DNA of 64,000 bases from Bacteroidales bacterium (GCA_017620015.1 JAFZRE010000022.1:137173-201172), one strand, 5' to 3'. Counted from the stretch's first letter, positions 43,105 to 51,285 are shown. A program made the numbers and translations. Notes: a model not told the origin generated them from the letters alone.

Positions 43105-44235
43105 ATGATTGAAAGAAGATTGGCAAATGTTATTTCAAGTTTGTTGACAAACCAAAAGGTTATGCTTGTATATGGAGCAAGACGAGTTGGTAAAACCGTA
43201 TTAATCAGGCAGGTGTCGGAAAAGTATGCGGGAAAGACTTTGTTCCTGAACGGAGAAGATGCTTCTACGGAAGTAATGTTTCGGGAAAGAACTGCAGCGC
43301 ACTATAGGCAATTGCTTAGCGGAGTTGACCTTTTAATAATTGATGAGGCACAAAATATTCCTGAAATTGGCAAAATATTGAAGCTGATAGTTGATGATGT
43401 TGAAAACATTCAGGTCATTGCATCTGGTTCTTCCTCATTTGATTTGCGAAATCAAACTGGCGAGCCATTGGTCGGAAGGTCATACACTTTCCACTTATCG
43501 CCATTGTCTGCTGAGGAATGGCTGACTCAAATTCCTGCCGCACAATTATATATGGATCTTGAAGAACGTCTTGTATATGGCAACTACCCTGAGCTTCTTT
43601 CTATTAAAAGTTTTGAGCAAAAGCAAATGTACTTAAGCGAGCTTGCGCAATCGTACCTGCTTAAAGATATTCTGACATTGGACGGCATAAAAAACTCAAG
43701 CAAAATGTATAATCTATTGCGCTTGGTTGCTTTTCAAATGGGGAGCGAAGTTTCGTATGACGAACTCGGCAAACATCTGTCGTTGAGTAGGAACACTGTG
43801 GAAAAATACCTTGATTTGTTAGCAAAAACTTTCGTAATCTATCGGCTTCCGGCGTATTCGCGTAATCCGCGCAAGGAGGTCAGTAAAGCTGGCAAATGGT
43901 ATTTCTACGACAATGGCATTCGAAATGCTGTAATTGGAGATTTCCGTCCGCTTGCAATACGGCAGGATGTTGGGGCATTGTGGGAAAGTTATATGATATC
44001 GGAGCGTATGAAACTCAACGACAACAGACACGGCACTTCTATGTACTATTTCTGGCGAACATACAATGGACAGGAAGTTGACTTGATAGAAGAGCGCAAC
44101 GGAGAATTGATGGCTTTTGAGTTCAAGTGGGGAGATAAAAAGCCGAAGTGTCCCAGTTCGTTCAAGTACAACTATCCCGATGTGCCATTTACATCAGTAA
44201 ATAAATCCAACTTCATTGATTTTGTAACGAAATAA
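43105..44235 (+). CDS. AAA-type ATPase with DUF4143 domain (third copy)
   Basis: A 376-residue ATPase with Walker A VYGARRVGKTVLIRQVS and Walker B LLIIDEAQNIPEIG, an arginine-rich sensor area, a winged-helix-like segment (SYDELGKHLSLSRNTVEKYLDLL) and a C-terminal PD-(D/E)XK-like core (NGQEVDLIEERNGELMAFEFKWGDK). It is shorter than the copies at 920 and 35609 and belongs to a different branch of the family, judging by the lead sequence MIERRLANVISSLLTNQKVMLVYGARR. It is flanked on both sides by a 55-60 bp direct repeat that includes its promoter. Confidence 0.87.
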   Translation: MIERRLANVISSLLTNQKVMLVYGARRVGKTVLIRQVSEKYAGKTLFLNGEDASTEVMFRERTAAHYRQLLSGVDLLIIDEAQNIPEIGKILKLIVDDVENIQVIASGSSSFDLRNQTGEPLVGRSYTFHLSPLSAEEWLTQIPAAQLYMDLEERLVYGNYPELLSIKSFEQKQMYLSELAQSYLLKDILTLDGIKNSSKMYNLLRLVAFQMGSEVSYDELGKHLSLSRNTVEKYLDLLAKTFVIYRLPAYSRNPRKEVSKAGKWYFYDNGIRNAVIGDFRPLAIRQDVGALWESYMISERMKLNDNRHGTSMYYFWRTYNGQEVDLIEERNGELMAFEFKWGDKKPKCPSSFKYNYPDVPFTSVNKSNFIDFVTK

Positions 44236-44250
44236 TTATTAAATTTTTCA

Positions 44251-44310
44251 TTGCATTGAATAAATTAGTACAAAAATCTTCAATCAGTTGAAGATTTTCA
44301 TTATTTCGCA
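44251..44310. repeat. Direct repeat, 3' copy, with perfect hairpin
   Basis: Second copy of the 43026 repeat, 15 nt after the AAA stop codon. Within it AAAATCTTCAA (44273-44283), loop TCAG and TTGAAGATTTT (44288-44298) form an 11-bp perfect hairpin that could double as the gene's terminator. The promoter-like TATTTTTG of the 5' copy has become TATTTCG here. Confidence 0.75.
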
Positions 44311-44375
44311 TAGCTCACAAGTGTGATTACTTTGTGTACGAAAGATTATTGCTGGGGCTTTTTACGAGAATATCA

Positions 44376-44529
44376 CTACATATCCTCCATCGACAGCAGT
44401 CTATATTCAATATCGTAGCCGTCAAGATTTGGCTTCAGCACTTCCGACTTGGACATTAGCGTCTCACCATTCAGTTTTCGGGGATTGCGTTTCACTTCGG
44501 CAATAATGGCTTTTTTGTCACAATTTTTA
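44376..44529 (-). pseudogene. C-terminal remnant of an ATP-binding/PD-(D/E)XK protein
   Basis: On the minus strand a frame of about 50 codons ends KAIIAEVKRNPRKLNG ... YDIEYRLLSMEDM-stop. This matches, from memory of the family, the C-terminal nuclease-like tail (AEVKRNP; (E/D)YRGLSMEDM) of Bacteroidota AAA proteins of the DUF234 type. The frame is closed upstream by a TGA and there is no start or ATPase part, so it is a truncated leftover next to an intact AAA gene. Confidence 0.6.
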
Positions 44530-44657
44530 AATTGTCATTTTTATAATAGACTGTTTATTAAAGAAATAATGTAAAGTTAACTTAACCGTCATTAAGTTAA
44601 TGGTGGTTAAATTAAATATAATGAGGTATTATATGTTCGAAATTTATCTTATGTTGT

Positions 44658-44775
44658 CCTTTCGGATTTGCAATCCGAAAGGCTTGAATATCAGCATTTG
44701 TAATGCGAAAACAGAACAGCATTAATCGGATTATAAATCCTTATATTCATGCTGTCTGGATTGCAAATCCAGACA
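44658..44775. repeat. Two palindromes in AT-rich spacer
   Basis: CCTTTCGGATT-TGC-AATCCGAAAGG (44658-44682) and TGTCTGGATT-GCA-AATCCAGACA (44753-44775), separated by GCATTTGTAATGC-like and GGATTATAAATCC palindromic words. They resemble dispersed palindromic repeats of this phylum. The second lies 17 nt from the 3' end of the rhamnosidase gene and may act as its terminator. The remainder of 44530-44657 is AT-rich with no gene. Confidence 0.6.
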
Positions 44776-44791
44776 ACGGGTGTGCCGAAAT

Positions 44792-47323
44792 TTACCTTAT
44801 CACCCACTTTCCAGCACCAACAATTTGCTCTTTCGCTGTGCCTGGGTAAATTGTAGCTGATGCGCCTACTGGAACCGTAATGTCCAGTTCTGTTGCATTT
44901 ATTTCAACGCAAATGTCGCCAAAATGTGTCGGTTTTGTTGCTTTTACCCAACTGACACCGTCTGCGGTTTGCGGGTCGATGAAGAAATGCTTGTATCCGG
45001 GCTGCGATTCGTCGGGACGGATGCCCGCCAAAGCTTGGTAGAACCAAGTTCCGATGCCGTTGTAGCAGTTGTGTACGCGGCTGCGCTCATGTCCCCACGA
45101 TTCCCAAGTCGCTGTTGCTCCGTTGGCAATCATATATAGGTAGCCAGGATAGTCGGGCTGACGCAAGATGGTAGCCATCAGGTCGGTATGCTTGGTAGAA
45201 GTTGCCCATTCGGTGAAGATCGGCACACCGAACAATCCGACGGCAATGTGCGACTTGTATTTTCCGTACGAATCGGCTAAAAGTTGCTTGGTAACTTCTT
45301 GTGCCACATTGTTTTCGGTCGCAATGCCAGTCAGCAGTGCGTATGCATTGTCGAATGGTGTTCCGTTGGCGTAGCTGTGAGTTTCGTGGTGGTAAAATTG
45401 CTTGTGGATGGCGGAATTCAGCCGTTTGCGCTTGTCGGCGAACTTTTGTGCATCGTCGGGGCGACCAAGGAGGTTTGCCATCTTTACCATATCGGCAAGG
45501 CATTCGCTTATGAAGCAGTTGTTGGCGTGTATCACCGACTCGTCGCCCCTATCAACACCTTCGGGAGCAAGCCAGTCCCCGAGGAACCACATCCGCTTCT
45601 TGGTGTCGGGCCAAGGCAGCAGAAGTTCGTCCTTGCTGTGCTTCTCGACGAATCCGAGCCAAAGTTTCATCTTTTCGTAAAGTTTGTCAATCATGCAGCG
45701 GTCTCCATAATTAAGATAAGTCCTCCACGGAGCCTTTATTATGAATCCGCACCAATACGGACCGCCACCAGTTGGAAACGATGGTGCCACATAGGCCAGC
45801 GAGCCGTCGCTGTCGATTGACTCGCCCCAGGCTGTAAGCCAGTTGAAGTAGGTCGGAAGCACATCGTACATAGTCTGCAAGGTCATTGTCGAGGAATTGC
45901 CGTCGCCTCCGTAACCCATCCGCTCAAGATGCGGACAATCGACCATATAGCCGCTGAAAGTGAGGCATTGCAGAGTGTATTTTACAAGGTCGTGAACGGC
46001 ATTCAATTTTTCGTCGGAGCAGGAGAAAGTTGCCGATTTGTCAACATCCAACGCGCTAATTTGCAACGCTTTGATTTCTTGTATTTCGGCATTGCTGATT
46101 TTTACATATCGGAATGCGTGATGATGGAATTTGTTGGAGAAACTTTCGCCCGATTTGCCGTTTGCAATGTAAATGTCGCTTTCTCCCTGACTTTCAAATT
46201 TTCCACCGGCAGGTATATAGTCGGTGTATTCCATTGTAACTTCCTGACCTTTTTGCAACTGACCGAACGAAATTTGCAGCCATCCCGTAATTGCCCGTCC
46301 AAAATCGATGACGACAGAGCCGTCAGTTTGCTTTTCGATAGATTTTGGCGTCAAAGTGTCGATAATGCGGTTGCCTTCGAAAAGTTGTGGCGAGGTGTGC
46401 ATTCCTGTTACATTGCAGACGGTTGCGGCCTGCCATTGCGTTTGAAAGTTGGCATCTAATCGTTCTCCACCGAACTGAAGTGGTAACCACGAACCAGTGT
46501 AACTATATCCGCTTGGCGAAGCCTGCCAAGATGTGTCGGTTTGGGCTATGGTTTGGCATTTGCCGTCAGACAGCAGACAAATTTCTGCTTTTACCAACGG
46601 ACCATCATTCTGCACTCCGAAAATATTGTTGCGATACCAGCCTTGTCCGATCCAAATTTTGATTTCGTTTACTCCGTTGCGTAGGTATGGGGTGATGTCG
46701 TAGGAGACAATCAGCGAGTGCTTGTCAAGTTGGGAGACGGCAGGTTGTAGGATTTTGTCGCCGACTTTTGTGCCGTTTACATAAAGTTCGTGGTATCCGA
46801 GCGAGTTTATGTGAGCGAGGACTTTTGCCTTGCTTTTTTGCAAATTCAAAGTGATGTTTTTCACGAGCATTGGTGTTGGCGCAAGTCCGTCTCCTTGTTT
46901 GCAACCAATGTATTGTCCATTCATTTCGCCGAGAATGCTGACAGCGAAGCGTTCAATTTTGCTCCATCCAGAACAAGTTCCTTTTTCGTCCCAAGTGCGT
47001 ACACGCCAGTAGTATAGATGTCGTTCTTGCAAAGGATTGCCAGTGTATGCAACCATAATTTGTTCGTCCGACTCCATGCGACCGCTTTTCCAAATGTCGG
47101 CACGACCTTTGACGAGTGCGGTACTGTCGGAAGCGATTTGTATTTCGTAAGCTTTTTGCTTTTGGTTGTTATGAGTGAGCGTGTTCTTCCAACTGAAATG
47201 AGGAGTAGTGGTTTCGATGCCTAGAGGTGCTTGCAAACCTTCGCAGCGCAGATCGAAGACTTGTGCGAAAGCTGTTGCTGATAGCAGGCAGAGGGATAGT
47301 AATATGGGAAAAATGTTTTTCAA
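44792..47323 (-). CDS. Alpha-L-rhamnosidase, glycoside hydrolase family 78
   Basis: An 843-residue exported enzyme (signal MKNIFPILLSLCLLSATAFA) that removes terminal alpha-L-rhamnose from plant or bacterial glycans. Domains in order: N-terminal fibronectin-like (FDLRCEGLQAPLGIET), a Bac_rhamnosid_N sandwich (HINSLGYHELYVNGTKVGD ... WYRNNIFG), a concanavalin-like domain (VVIDFGRAITGWLQI), the (alpha/alpha)6 catalytic barrel with DCPHLERMGYGGDGN carrying the expected acidic residues, WESWGHERSRVHNCYNGIGTWFYQALAGIRPDE, and a C-terminal beta-sandwich. No SusC/SusD genes or sugar regulator are adjacent, so it is not part of a visible polysaccharide utilisation locus here. Confidence 0.93.
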   Translation of the reverse strand: MKNIFPILLSLCLLSATAFAQVFDLRCEGLQAPLGIETTTPHFSWKNTLTHNNQKQKAYEIQIASDSTALVKGRADIWKSGRMESDEQIMVAYTGNPLQERHLYYWRVRTWDEKGTCSGWSKIERFAVSILGEMNGQYIGCKQGDGLAPTPMLVKNITLNLQKSKAKVLAHINSLGYHELYVNGTKVGDKILQPAVSQLDKHSLIVSYDITPYLRNGVNEIKIWIGQGWYRNNIFGVQNDGPLVKAEICLLSDGKCQTIAQTDTSWQASPSGYSYTGSWLPLQFGGERLDANFQTQWQAATVCNVTGMHTSPQLFEGNRIIDTLTPKSIEKQTDGSVVIDFGRAITGWLQISFGQLQKGQEVTMEYTDYIPAGGKFESQGESDIYIANGKSGESFSNKFHHHAFRYVKISNAEIQEIKALQISALDVDKSATFSCSDEKLNAVHDLVKYTLQCLTFSGYMVDCPHLERMGYGGDGNSSTMTLQTMYDVLPTYFNWLTAWGESIDSDGSLAYVAPSFPTGGGPYWCGFIIKAPWRTYLNYGDRCMIDKLYEKMKLWLGFVEKHSKDELLLPWPDTKKRMWFLGDWLAPEGVDRGDESVIHANNCFISECLADMVKMANLLGRPDDAQKFADKRKRLNSAIHKQFYHHETHSYANGTPFDNAYALLTGIATENNVAQEVTKQLLADSYGKYKSHIAVGLFGVPIFTEWATSTKHTDLMATILRQPDYPGYLYMIANGATATWESWGHERSRVHNCYNGIGTWFYQALAGIRPDESQPGYKHFFIDPQTADGVSWVKATKPTHFGDICVEINATELDITVPVGASATIYPGTAKEQIVGAGKWVIR

Positions 47324-47351
47324 TTTTGCTGAGTTTGAAAAATTGTTATGG

Positions 47352-47403
47352 ATTTATAATTCTGTGGAGTCGTGGCGCGCCGCGACCCCACAGATTATAA
47401 ATT
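47352..47403. repeat. Near-perfect palindrome, GAGTCGTGGCGCGCCGCGAC type
   Basis: Arms of about 25 bp with almost no loop: TTTATAATTCTGTGGAGTCG then TGGCG on the left, mirrored by CGCGACCCCACAGATTATAA on the right. The core is the same as at 13743-13776 and 32471-32491. It is followed by ATTGTCCATTGTTAATTATC words. Confidence 0.75.
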
Positions 47404-47426
47404 GTCCATTGTTAATTATCAATTAT

Positions 47427-47924
47427 TCATTTCCTTACCGCCTTTGGCGTCCAGCACTCAAAGAATCTTATCACCTTTTCCTTGTTGTAGCTTTTGCCTT
47501 CTTCGAGGAAGCCAGAATCCTGGGTGTGGATTACCTTGCCGTTCTCGTCGAGCACAACAAACACAGGAAAACCAAACCTTGCCGGATTTCCGAGCCTTTT
47601 CATCATTTTTGCAGATATTTCCTTTTGAGCTTCGTCCGACTGGCGGGGATTGTAGTTGACATGAATATACACAAAATTATCATTAACCAACTTGTTGATA
47701 GTGCTATCGTTGGTGATAAATTCTGCGAACCGCAGGCACCACGGGCACCAGTTGCCGCCAACCTGGCAAACTACGAATTTTCCTTCCGACTTTGCCTGTT
47801 TTACGGCCTTGTCGATTTGTGCCATCTGATTGATGGTTTCATCGTAAACTTTCTTTGGAGCGGTCTGTGCGATTGCCGCCAACGAGAAAACCGTCAATAA
47901 CGCAATGAGTAAAATCTTTTTCAT
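47427..47924 (-). CDS. Exported thioredoxin-fold protein
   Basis: A 165-residue protein with a signal peptide (MKKILLIALLTVFSLAAIAQ) and a thioredoxin-like domain of the thioredoxin_7/DUF255-like type. The redox pair is in GGNWCPWCLRFAEF and the cis-Pro region in NPARFGFPVFVVLDENGK. It is probably a periplasmic thiol-disulfide oxidoreductase; the CPWC pair is unusual compared with CGPC of thioredoxin. TACCTTTG at 47959-47966 on the minus strand is a good -7 box. It stands alone; the divergent neighbour is rplM. Confidence 0.85.
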   Translation of the reverse strand: MKKILLIALLTVFSLAAIAQTAPKKVYDETINQMAQIDKAVKQAKSEGKFVVCQVGGNWCPWCLRFAEFITNDSTINKLVNDNFVYIHVNYNPRQSDEAQKEISAKMMKRLGNPARFGFPVFVVLDENGKVIHTQDSGFLEEGKSYNKEKVIRFFECWTPKAVRK

Positions 47925-48070
47925 ACCTATATAATATATGGTTGAGTTTTTTATTAAGCAAAGGTAATAAAATTTAATGAAAATGTGCCCCGAAATATAT
48001 TTAATTCTGCAGCAGAAAGTTCTGTTGAAATATTTTTTTCAGAAACAATAAAAAAGTTTTTTGGTTAATT

Positions 48071-48095
48071 AAAAAAGTATTACTTTTGCAGTCCG
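48071..48095 (+). promoter_or_regulatory. Promoter block of the rplM-rpsI operon
   Basis: AAAAAAGTATTACTTTTGCA then GTCCG. It contains TACTTTTG (TAnnTTTG) at 48081-48088 and matches the rpmB promoter block at 6319-6343 in all but two bases. It predicts a leader of about 60 nt before the GTG of rplM. Confidence 0.7.
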
Positions 48096-48152
48096 TTTGG
48101 TCATCCAGCCTAAGGAACTTAATTTATTAATTTTAAAGAAAGATTTTTTAAA

Positions 48153-48608
48153 GTGAAAACATTGGTTTACAGAACAATATCGGCAAACAAGGAGACTGTT
48201 AACAAGCAGTGGTATGTTGTCGATGCTGAAGGCGAAATTCTTGGTCGCTTGGCTTCAAAAGTAGCCTACGTGCTGAGAGGAAAGCACAAACCCGAATACA
48301 CACCTCACGTTGACTGCGGTGACAATGTCATCATCATCAATGCTGAAAAGGTTGTTCTTACAGGAAAGAAACTCACCGACAAGGAATACATCAGACACTC
48401 TGGTTATCCTGGTGGACAGAAGGTTGAAACTCCTGTTGAAATGCTCGAGAAGCATCCGGAACGCATCATTGAACACGCTATCAAGGGAATGTTGCCAAAG
48501 AACCGTCTCGGAAGCGAATTGTTCAGAAATTTGAAAGTTTACGTTGGTAGCGAGCACAAGCATGAAGCTCAGAACCCGACAAAGTTGGATTTAAACACAA
48601 TTAAATAA
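48153..48608 (+). CDS. rplM: 50S ribosomal protein L13
   Basis: A 151-residue L13 that uses a GTG start. It contains [16 protein letters not shown] near the N-terminus, [21 protein letters not shown], the [17 protein letters not shown] motif and the signature [12 protein letters not shown]. First gene of the operon, 2 nt from rpsI, the usual L13-S9 pairing. Confidence 0.97.
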   Translation: MKTLVYRTISANKETVNKQWYVVDAEGEILGRLASKVAYVLRGKHKPEYTPHVDCGDNVIIINAEKVVLTGKKLTDKEYIRHSGYPGGQKVETPVEMLEKHPERIIEHAIKGMLPKNRLGSELFRNLKVYVGSEHKHEAQNPTKLDLNTIK

Positions 48609-48610
48609 GC

Positions 48611-48997
48611 ATGGACGTATTTAATGCATTAGGTCGCAGAAAAGCTGCTGTCGCAAGAGTTTACCTTAGCGAAGGAAAAGGAAACATCACGGTTAACAAC
48701 CGCAAAATGGAAGAATACTTCCCGATTATGCAGTACCAGTATATCGTAAAGCAACCGTTCTTGACATTGGACAAGATGGACTGCTACGATGTAAAGGCCA
48801 ACATCGACGGAGGTGGTGTAAGAGGTCAGGCTGAAGCTTTGCGCCTTGGTATCTCAAGGGCATTGTTGAAGGTAGATCCGGAATACAGGGCTAGCTTGAA
48901 GCCTTGCGGTTTCCTCTCACGCGACTCGAGGGTTGTTGAAAGAAAGAAACCCGGACAGAAGAAGGCTCGTAAGAGATTCCAGTTCAGCAAGCGTTAG
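48611..48997 (+). CDS. rpsI: 30S ribosomal protein S9
   Basis: A 128-residue S9 with ALGRRKAAVARVYLSEGKG at the start, the conserved GGGVRGQAEALRLGISRAL helix and the basic C-terminal tail RVVERKKPGQKKARKRFQFSKR that reaches the P-site. The order L13-S9-S2-EF-Ts is standard. Confidence 0.97.
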   Translation: MDVFNALGRRKAAVARVYLSEGKGNITVNNRKMEEYFPIMQYQYIVKQPFLTLDKMDCYDVKANIDGGGVRGQAEALRLGISRALLKVDPEYRASLKPCGFLSRDSRVVERKKPGQKKARKRFQFSKR

Positions 48998-49038
48998 TAT
49001 TTTATTTTCAGAGAATTATAAACAGAGTTTAGTATCTA

Positions 49039-49077
49039 AATCGTGGAGATGGTCCTTCGGGATTCTACTTCACGATT
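49039..49077 (+). ncRNA. Candidate rpsB leader hairpin
   Basis: In the 113-nt gap between rpsI and rpsB, AATCGTG (49039-49045) pairs with CACGATT (49071-49077). An inner TCC-TTCG-GGA stem carries a stable UUCG-type loop. It has no T-run, so it is more likely a regulatory or processing structure than a terminator. Autoregulation of rpsB-tsf by S2 is known in other bacteria; here it is only a possibility. Confidence 0.4.
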
Positions 49078-49110
49078 GTTACTACAGAATGTAAACTTAA
49101 ATTTTTAAAA

Positions 49111-49935
49111 ATGTCAAGATTAACATTTGATCAATTGTTAGAGGCTGGCGTACATTTCGGTCACCTCAGACGCAAATGGAATCCCGCAATGGCTCCTTAC
49201 ATCTTCATGGAGCGCAACGGTATCCACATCATCGACTTGCACAAGACAGCCGTAAAGGTTGACGAAGCTGCAGAAGCAATGAAGAACATTGTAAAGTCAG
49301 GTAGAAAAGTTTTGTTCGTAGCTACCAAGAAGCAGGCTAAGGACATCGTAGCAGAAGAAGTAACAAAGGTTGGAATGCCATTCGTTACTGAACGCTGGCC
49401 CGGTGGTATGCTTACCAACTTCCCGACTATCCGCAAGGCTGTTAAGAAGATGTCGTCAATCGACAAGATGATTAGCGACGGAACTTTCTCTTCGCTTTCA
49501 AAGCGTGAACAGCTCCAGATTAGCCGTCAGAGAGCAAAATTGGAAAAGAACCTCGGTTCTATCGCCGACCTTTCAAGACTTCCGGCAGCTCTTTTCGTAG
49601 TTGATATCCTCAAGGAAAAGATCGCAGTTCACGAAGCTCAGAGATTGGGTATTCCTGTATTCGCAATGGTTGATACCAATTCGGATCCTAAGAACGCTGA
49701 TTTCCCAATTCCAGCAAACGACGACGCTTCAAAGTCAATTCAGCTTATCGTTGCTACTATGTGCCAGGCTATTAAAGAAGGTTTGGACGAAAGAGCAGTT
49801 GAAAAGGAAAACACTGCAAAGGAAGCTGGCGAAGAGACTGAAGAACAGGCTCCAGTAGAAAGAAAGAGACAGAGAAGAACTTCGGCTAAGAAGGAACACG
49901 TTGAAGAAGCTCCTGCTGAAACCGAAGAAAACTAG
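49111..49935 (+). CDS. rpsB: 30S ribosomal protein S2
   Basis: A 274-residue S2. Conserved parts are LLEAGVHFGHLRRKWNPAMAPYIF, the TERWPGGMLTNFPTIRKAV loop and PALFVVDILKEKIAVHEA...GIPVFAMVDTNSDP. After about residue 230 comes a low-complexity charged extension (Glu-rich, then RKRQRRTSAKK, then Glu-rich), a feature common in Bacteroidota S2. Spaced 24 nt from tsf. Confidence 0.97.
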   Translation: MSRLTFDQLLEAGVHFGHLRRKWNPAMAPYIFMERNGIHIIDLHKTAVKVDEAAEAMKNIVKSGRKVLFVATKKQAKDIVAEEVTKVGMPFVTERWPGGMLTNFPTIRKAVKKMSSIDKMISDGTFSSLSKREQLQISRQRAKLEKNLGSIADLSRLPAALFVVDILKEKIAVHEAQRLGIPVFAMVDTNSDPKNADFPIPANDDASKSIQLIVATMCQAIKEGLDERAVEKENTAKEAGEETEEQAPVERKRQRRTSAKKEHVEEAPAETEEN

Positions 49936-49959
49936 TATTAACGTTAAAACCGAAAGACA

Positions 49960-50955
49960 ATGGCAAATATAAGTGCTGCTGACGTAAAGAAATTGAGAGA
50001 TTTGACCGGTGCAGGTATGATGGACTGCAAGAAGGCTTTGACCGAAGCTGACGGTGATTTCGAAAAGGCAAAGGATCTTATCAGAGAAAGAGGTCTTGCT
50101 ATCGCTAACAAGCGTGCTGACCGCGAAGCTACCGAAGGTGCTGTTCTCGCTGGTACTGCAAAGAACAATACCGTTGGTGTTGTTATCGCATTGAGCTGCG
50201 AAACCGACTTTGTTGCTAAGAACGACGATTTCGTAAACCTCGCAAAGGACATCCTTAAGGTTGCTTGTGACAATCTTCCAGCCGACCTTGAGGCTCTCAA
50301 GGCTTTGACAGTAAACGGAAAGACTATCGTTGACGCAGTTGCTGAAAGAAGCGGTGTTACTGGCGAAAAGATGGAACTTGCATACTACAACAAAATGGAA
50401 GCTCCTTACGTTGTTGAATACATCCACAATGGTAACAAGCTCGCTACAGTAATCGGTCTTAACAAGGTTGTTGACCGTCAGGTTGGCCGCAACGTTGCAA
50501 TGCAGGTTACTGCTATGAATCCTGTCGCAGTTGACGAAGCTAGCGTTCCTCAGAAGGTTAAGGACGAAGAATTCTCGATTGCAATCAACAAGACCAAGCT
50601 CGAACTCAGCGCAAAGGCTGTTGACGCTGCTTTGAAGAAAGCTGGCATCAACCCGAACCTCGTTGACAGCGACGACCATATCGAAAGCAACATGGCAAAG
50701 GGATGGATAACTAAGGAACAAGCTGACGAAGCTCGCAAGATTAGAACCGAAGTTACCGAAGCAACTGTTGCTACTATGCCGGAAGCTAAGATAAATGCTA
50801 TCGCAAACGGTCGTTTGCAGAAGTTCTTCAAGGAATCAACTCTTATGAACCAGGCTTACATCTCCGATTCAAAGGTTTCAATCGCTCAGTATTTGGAATC
50901 TGTTGAAAAGGGTCTCGTTGCAACTGGCTTCGTAAGATTCGGTTTGAAAAACTAA
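49960..50955 (+). CDS. tsf: Elongation factor Ts
   Basis: A 331-residue nucleotide exchange factor for EF-Tu. The N-terminal UBA-like domain has VKKLRDLTGAGMMDCKKALTEA, followed by VGVVIALSCETDFVAKNDDF (core, with the TDFV residues that displace Mg from EF-Tu), a coiled-coil insertion and a C-terminal segment ending SKVSIAQYLESVEKGLVATGFVRFGL. Longer than the E. coli protein, as usual in this phylum. Followed by a terminator. Confidence 0.97.
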   Translation: MANISAADVKKLRDLTGAGMMDCKKALTEADGDFEKAKDLIRERGLAIANKRADREATEGAVLAGTAKNNTVGVVIALSCETDFVAKNDDFVNLAKDILKVACDNLPADLEALKALTVNGKTIVDAVAERSGVTGEKMELAYYNKMEAPYVVEYIHNGNKLATVIGLNKVVDRQVGRNVAMQVTAMNPVAVDEASVPQKVKDEEFSIAINKTKLELSAKAVDAALKKAGINPNLVDSDDHIESNMAKGWITKEQADEARKIRTEVTEATVATMPEAKINAIANGRLQKFFKESTLMNQAYISDSKVSIAQYLESVEKGLVATGFVRFGLKN

Positions 50956-50979
50956 CGATTTTCATAATTCTATCATTCA

Positions 50980-51010
50980 AAGGGCATTCGAAAGGATGCC
51001 TTTTGTTTTT
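50980..51010 (+). terminator. Terminator of rplM-rpsI-rpsB-tsf
   Basis: AAAGGGCAT / ATGCCTTTT stem (one G-T pair) with loop TCGAAAGG, then TGTTTTTT on the plus strand, 25 nt after the tsf stop. Confidence 0.8.
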
Positions 51011-51020
51011 TCCATACCGT

Positions 51021-51285
51021 CATTTCTCATGGCAAAGCGAACAGGCATAGGAACGAGCCTTGTGAGCCTGCCAGTGCGAAATCTCATTTATACAATACAT
51101 TATGTAAAATGATTATCCGCAATCATCACATAACAATGAACCGAAGGAGATTTCGGATAGTTTGATTCACACAGCTCCCCGTTCCGTATCGCTGGTTCAT
51201 CATAACTTCCGAAATGACGACTCTATAGTTCATTCCGCAAAGCTGAACGAACAGGCGCAGGAACGAGCCTTGTGAGTTCGCTTAT
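51021..51285. repeat. Dispersed ~190-bp intergenic element, copy 2 plus partial copy 3
   Basis: 51021-51070 matches the left part of the 42718 element (GGCAAAGCGAACAGGCATAG then GAACGAGCCTTGTGAGCCTG). 51157-51218 matches its right part (CACAGCTCCCCGTTCCGTAT then CGCTGGTTC...CCGAAATGAC). 51231-51280 is another left part. No coding potential. It makes up most of the 460-bp gap between tsf and the flavodoxin gene. Confidence 0.7.

Noticed and set aside
44273-44298. Perfect hairpin after the third AAA gene as a plain terminator only
   Set aside because: It is part of a longer direct repeat that also occurs upstream of the gene and lacks a good T-run, so termination alone does not explain it.
44792-47323. 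Polysaccharide utilisation locus around the GH78 gene
   Set aside because: No SusC/SusD pair, other glycoside hydrolase or sugar-sensing regulator adjacent.
47925-48152. Possible tRNA or small RNA before rplM
   Set aside because: No cloverleaf-compatible pairing or T-loop sequence; only the ribosomal promoter block is convincing.
49735-50721. Minus-strand frame of 328 codons opposite rpsB/tsf
   Set aside because: Antisense shadow created by the codon bias of highly expressed genes.
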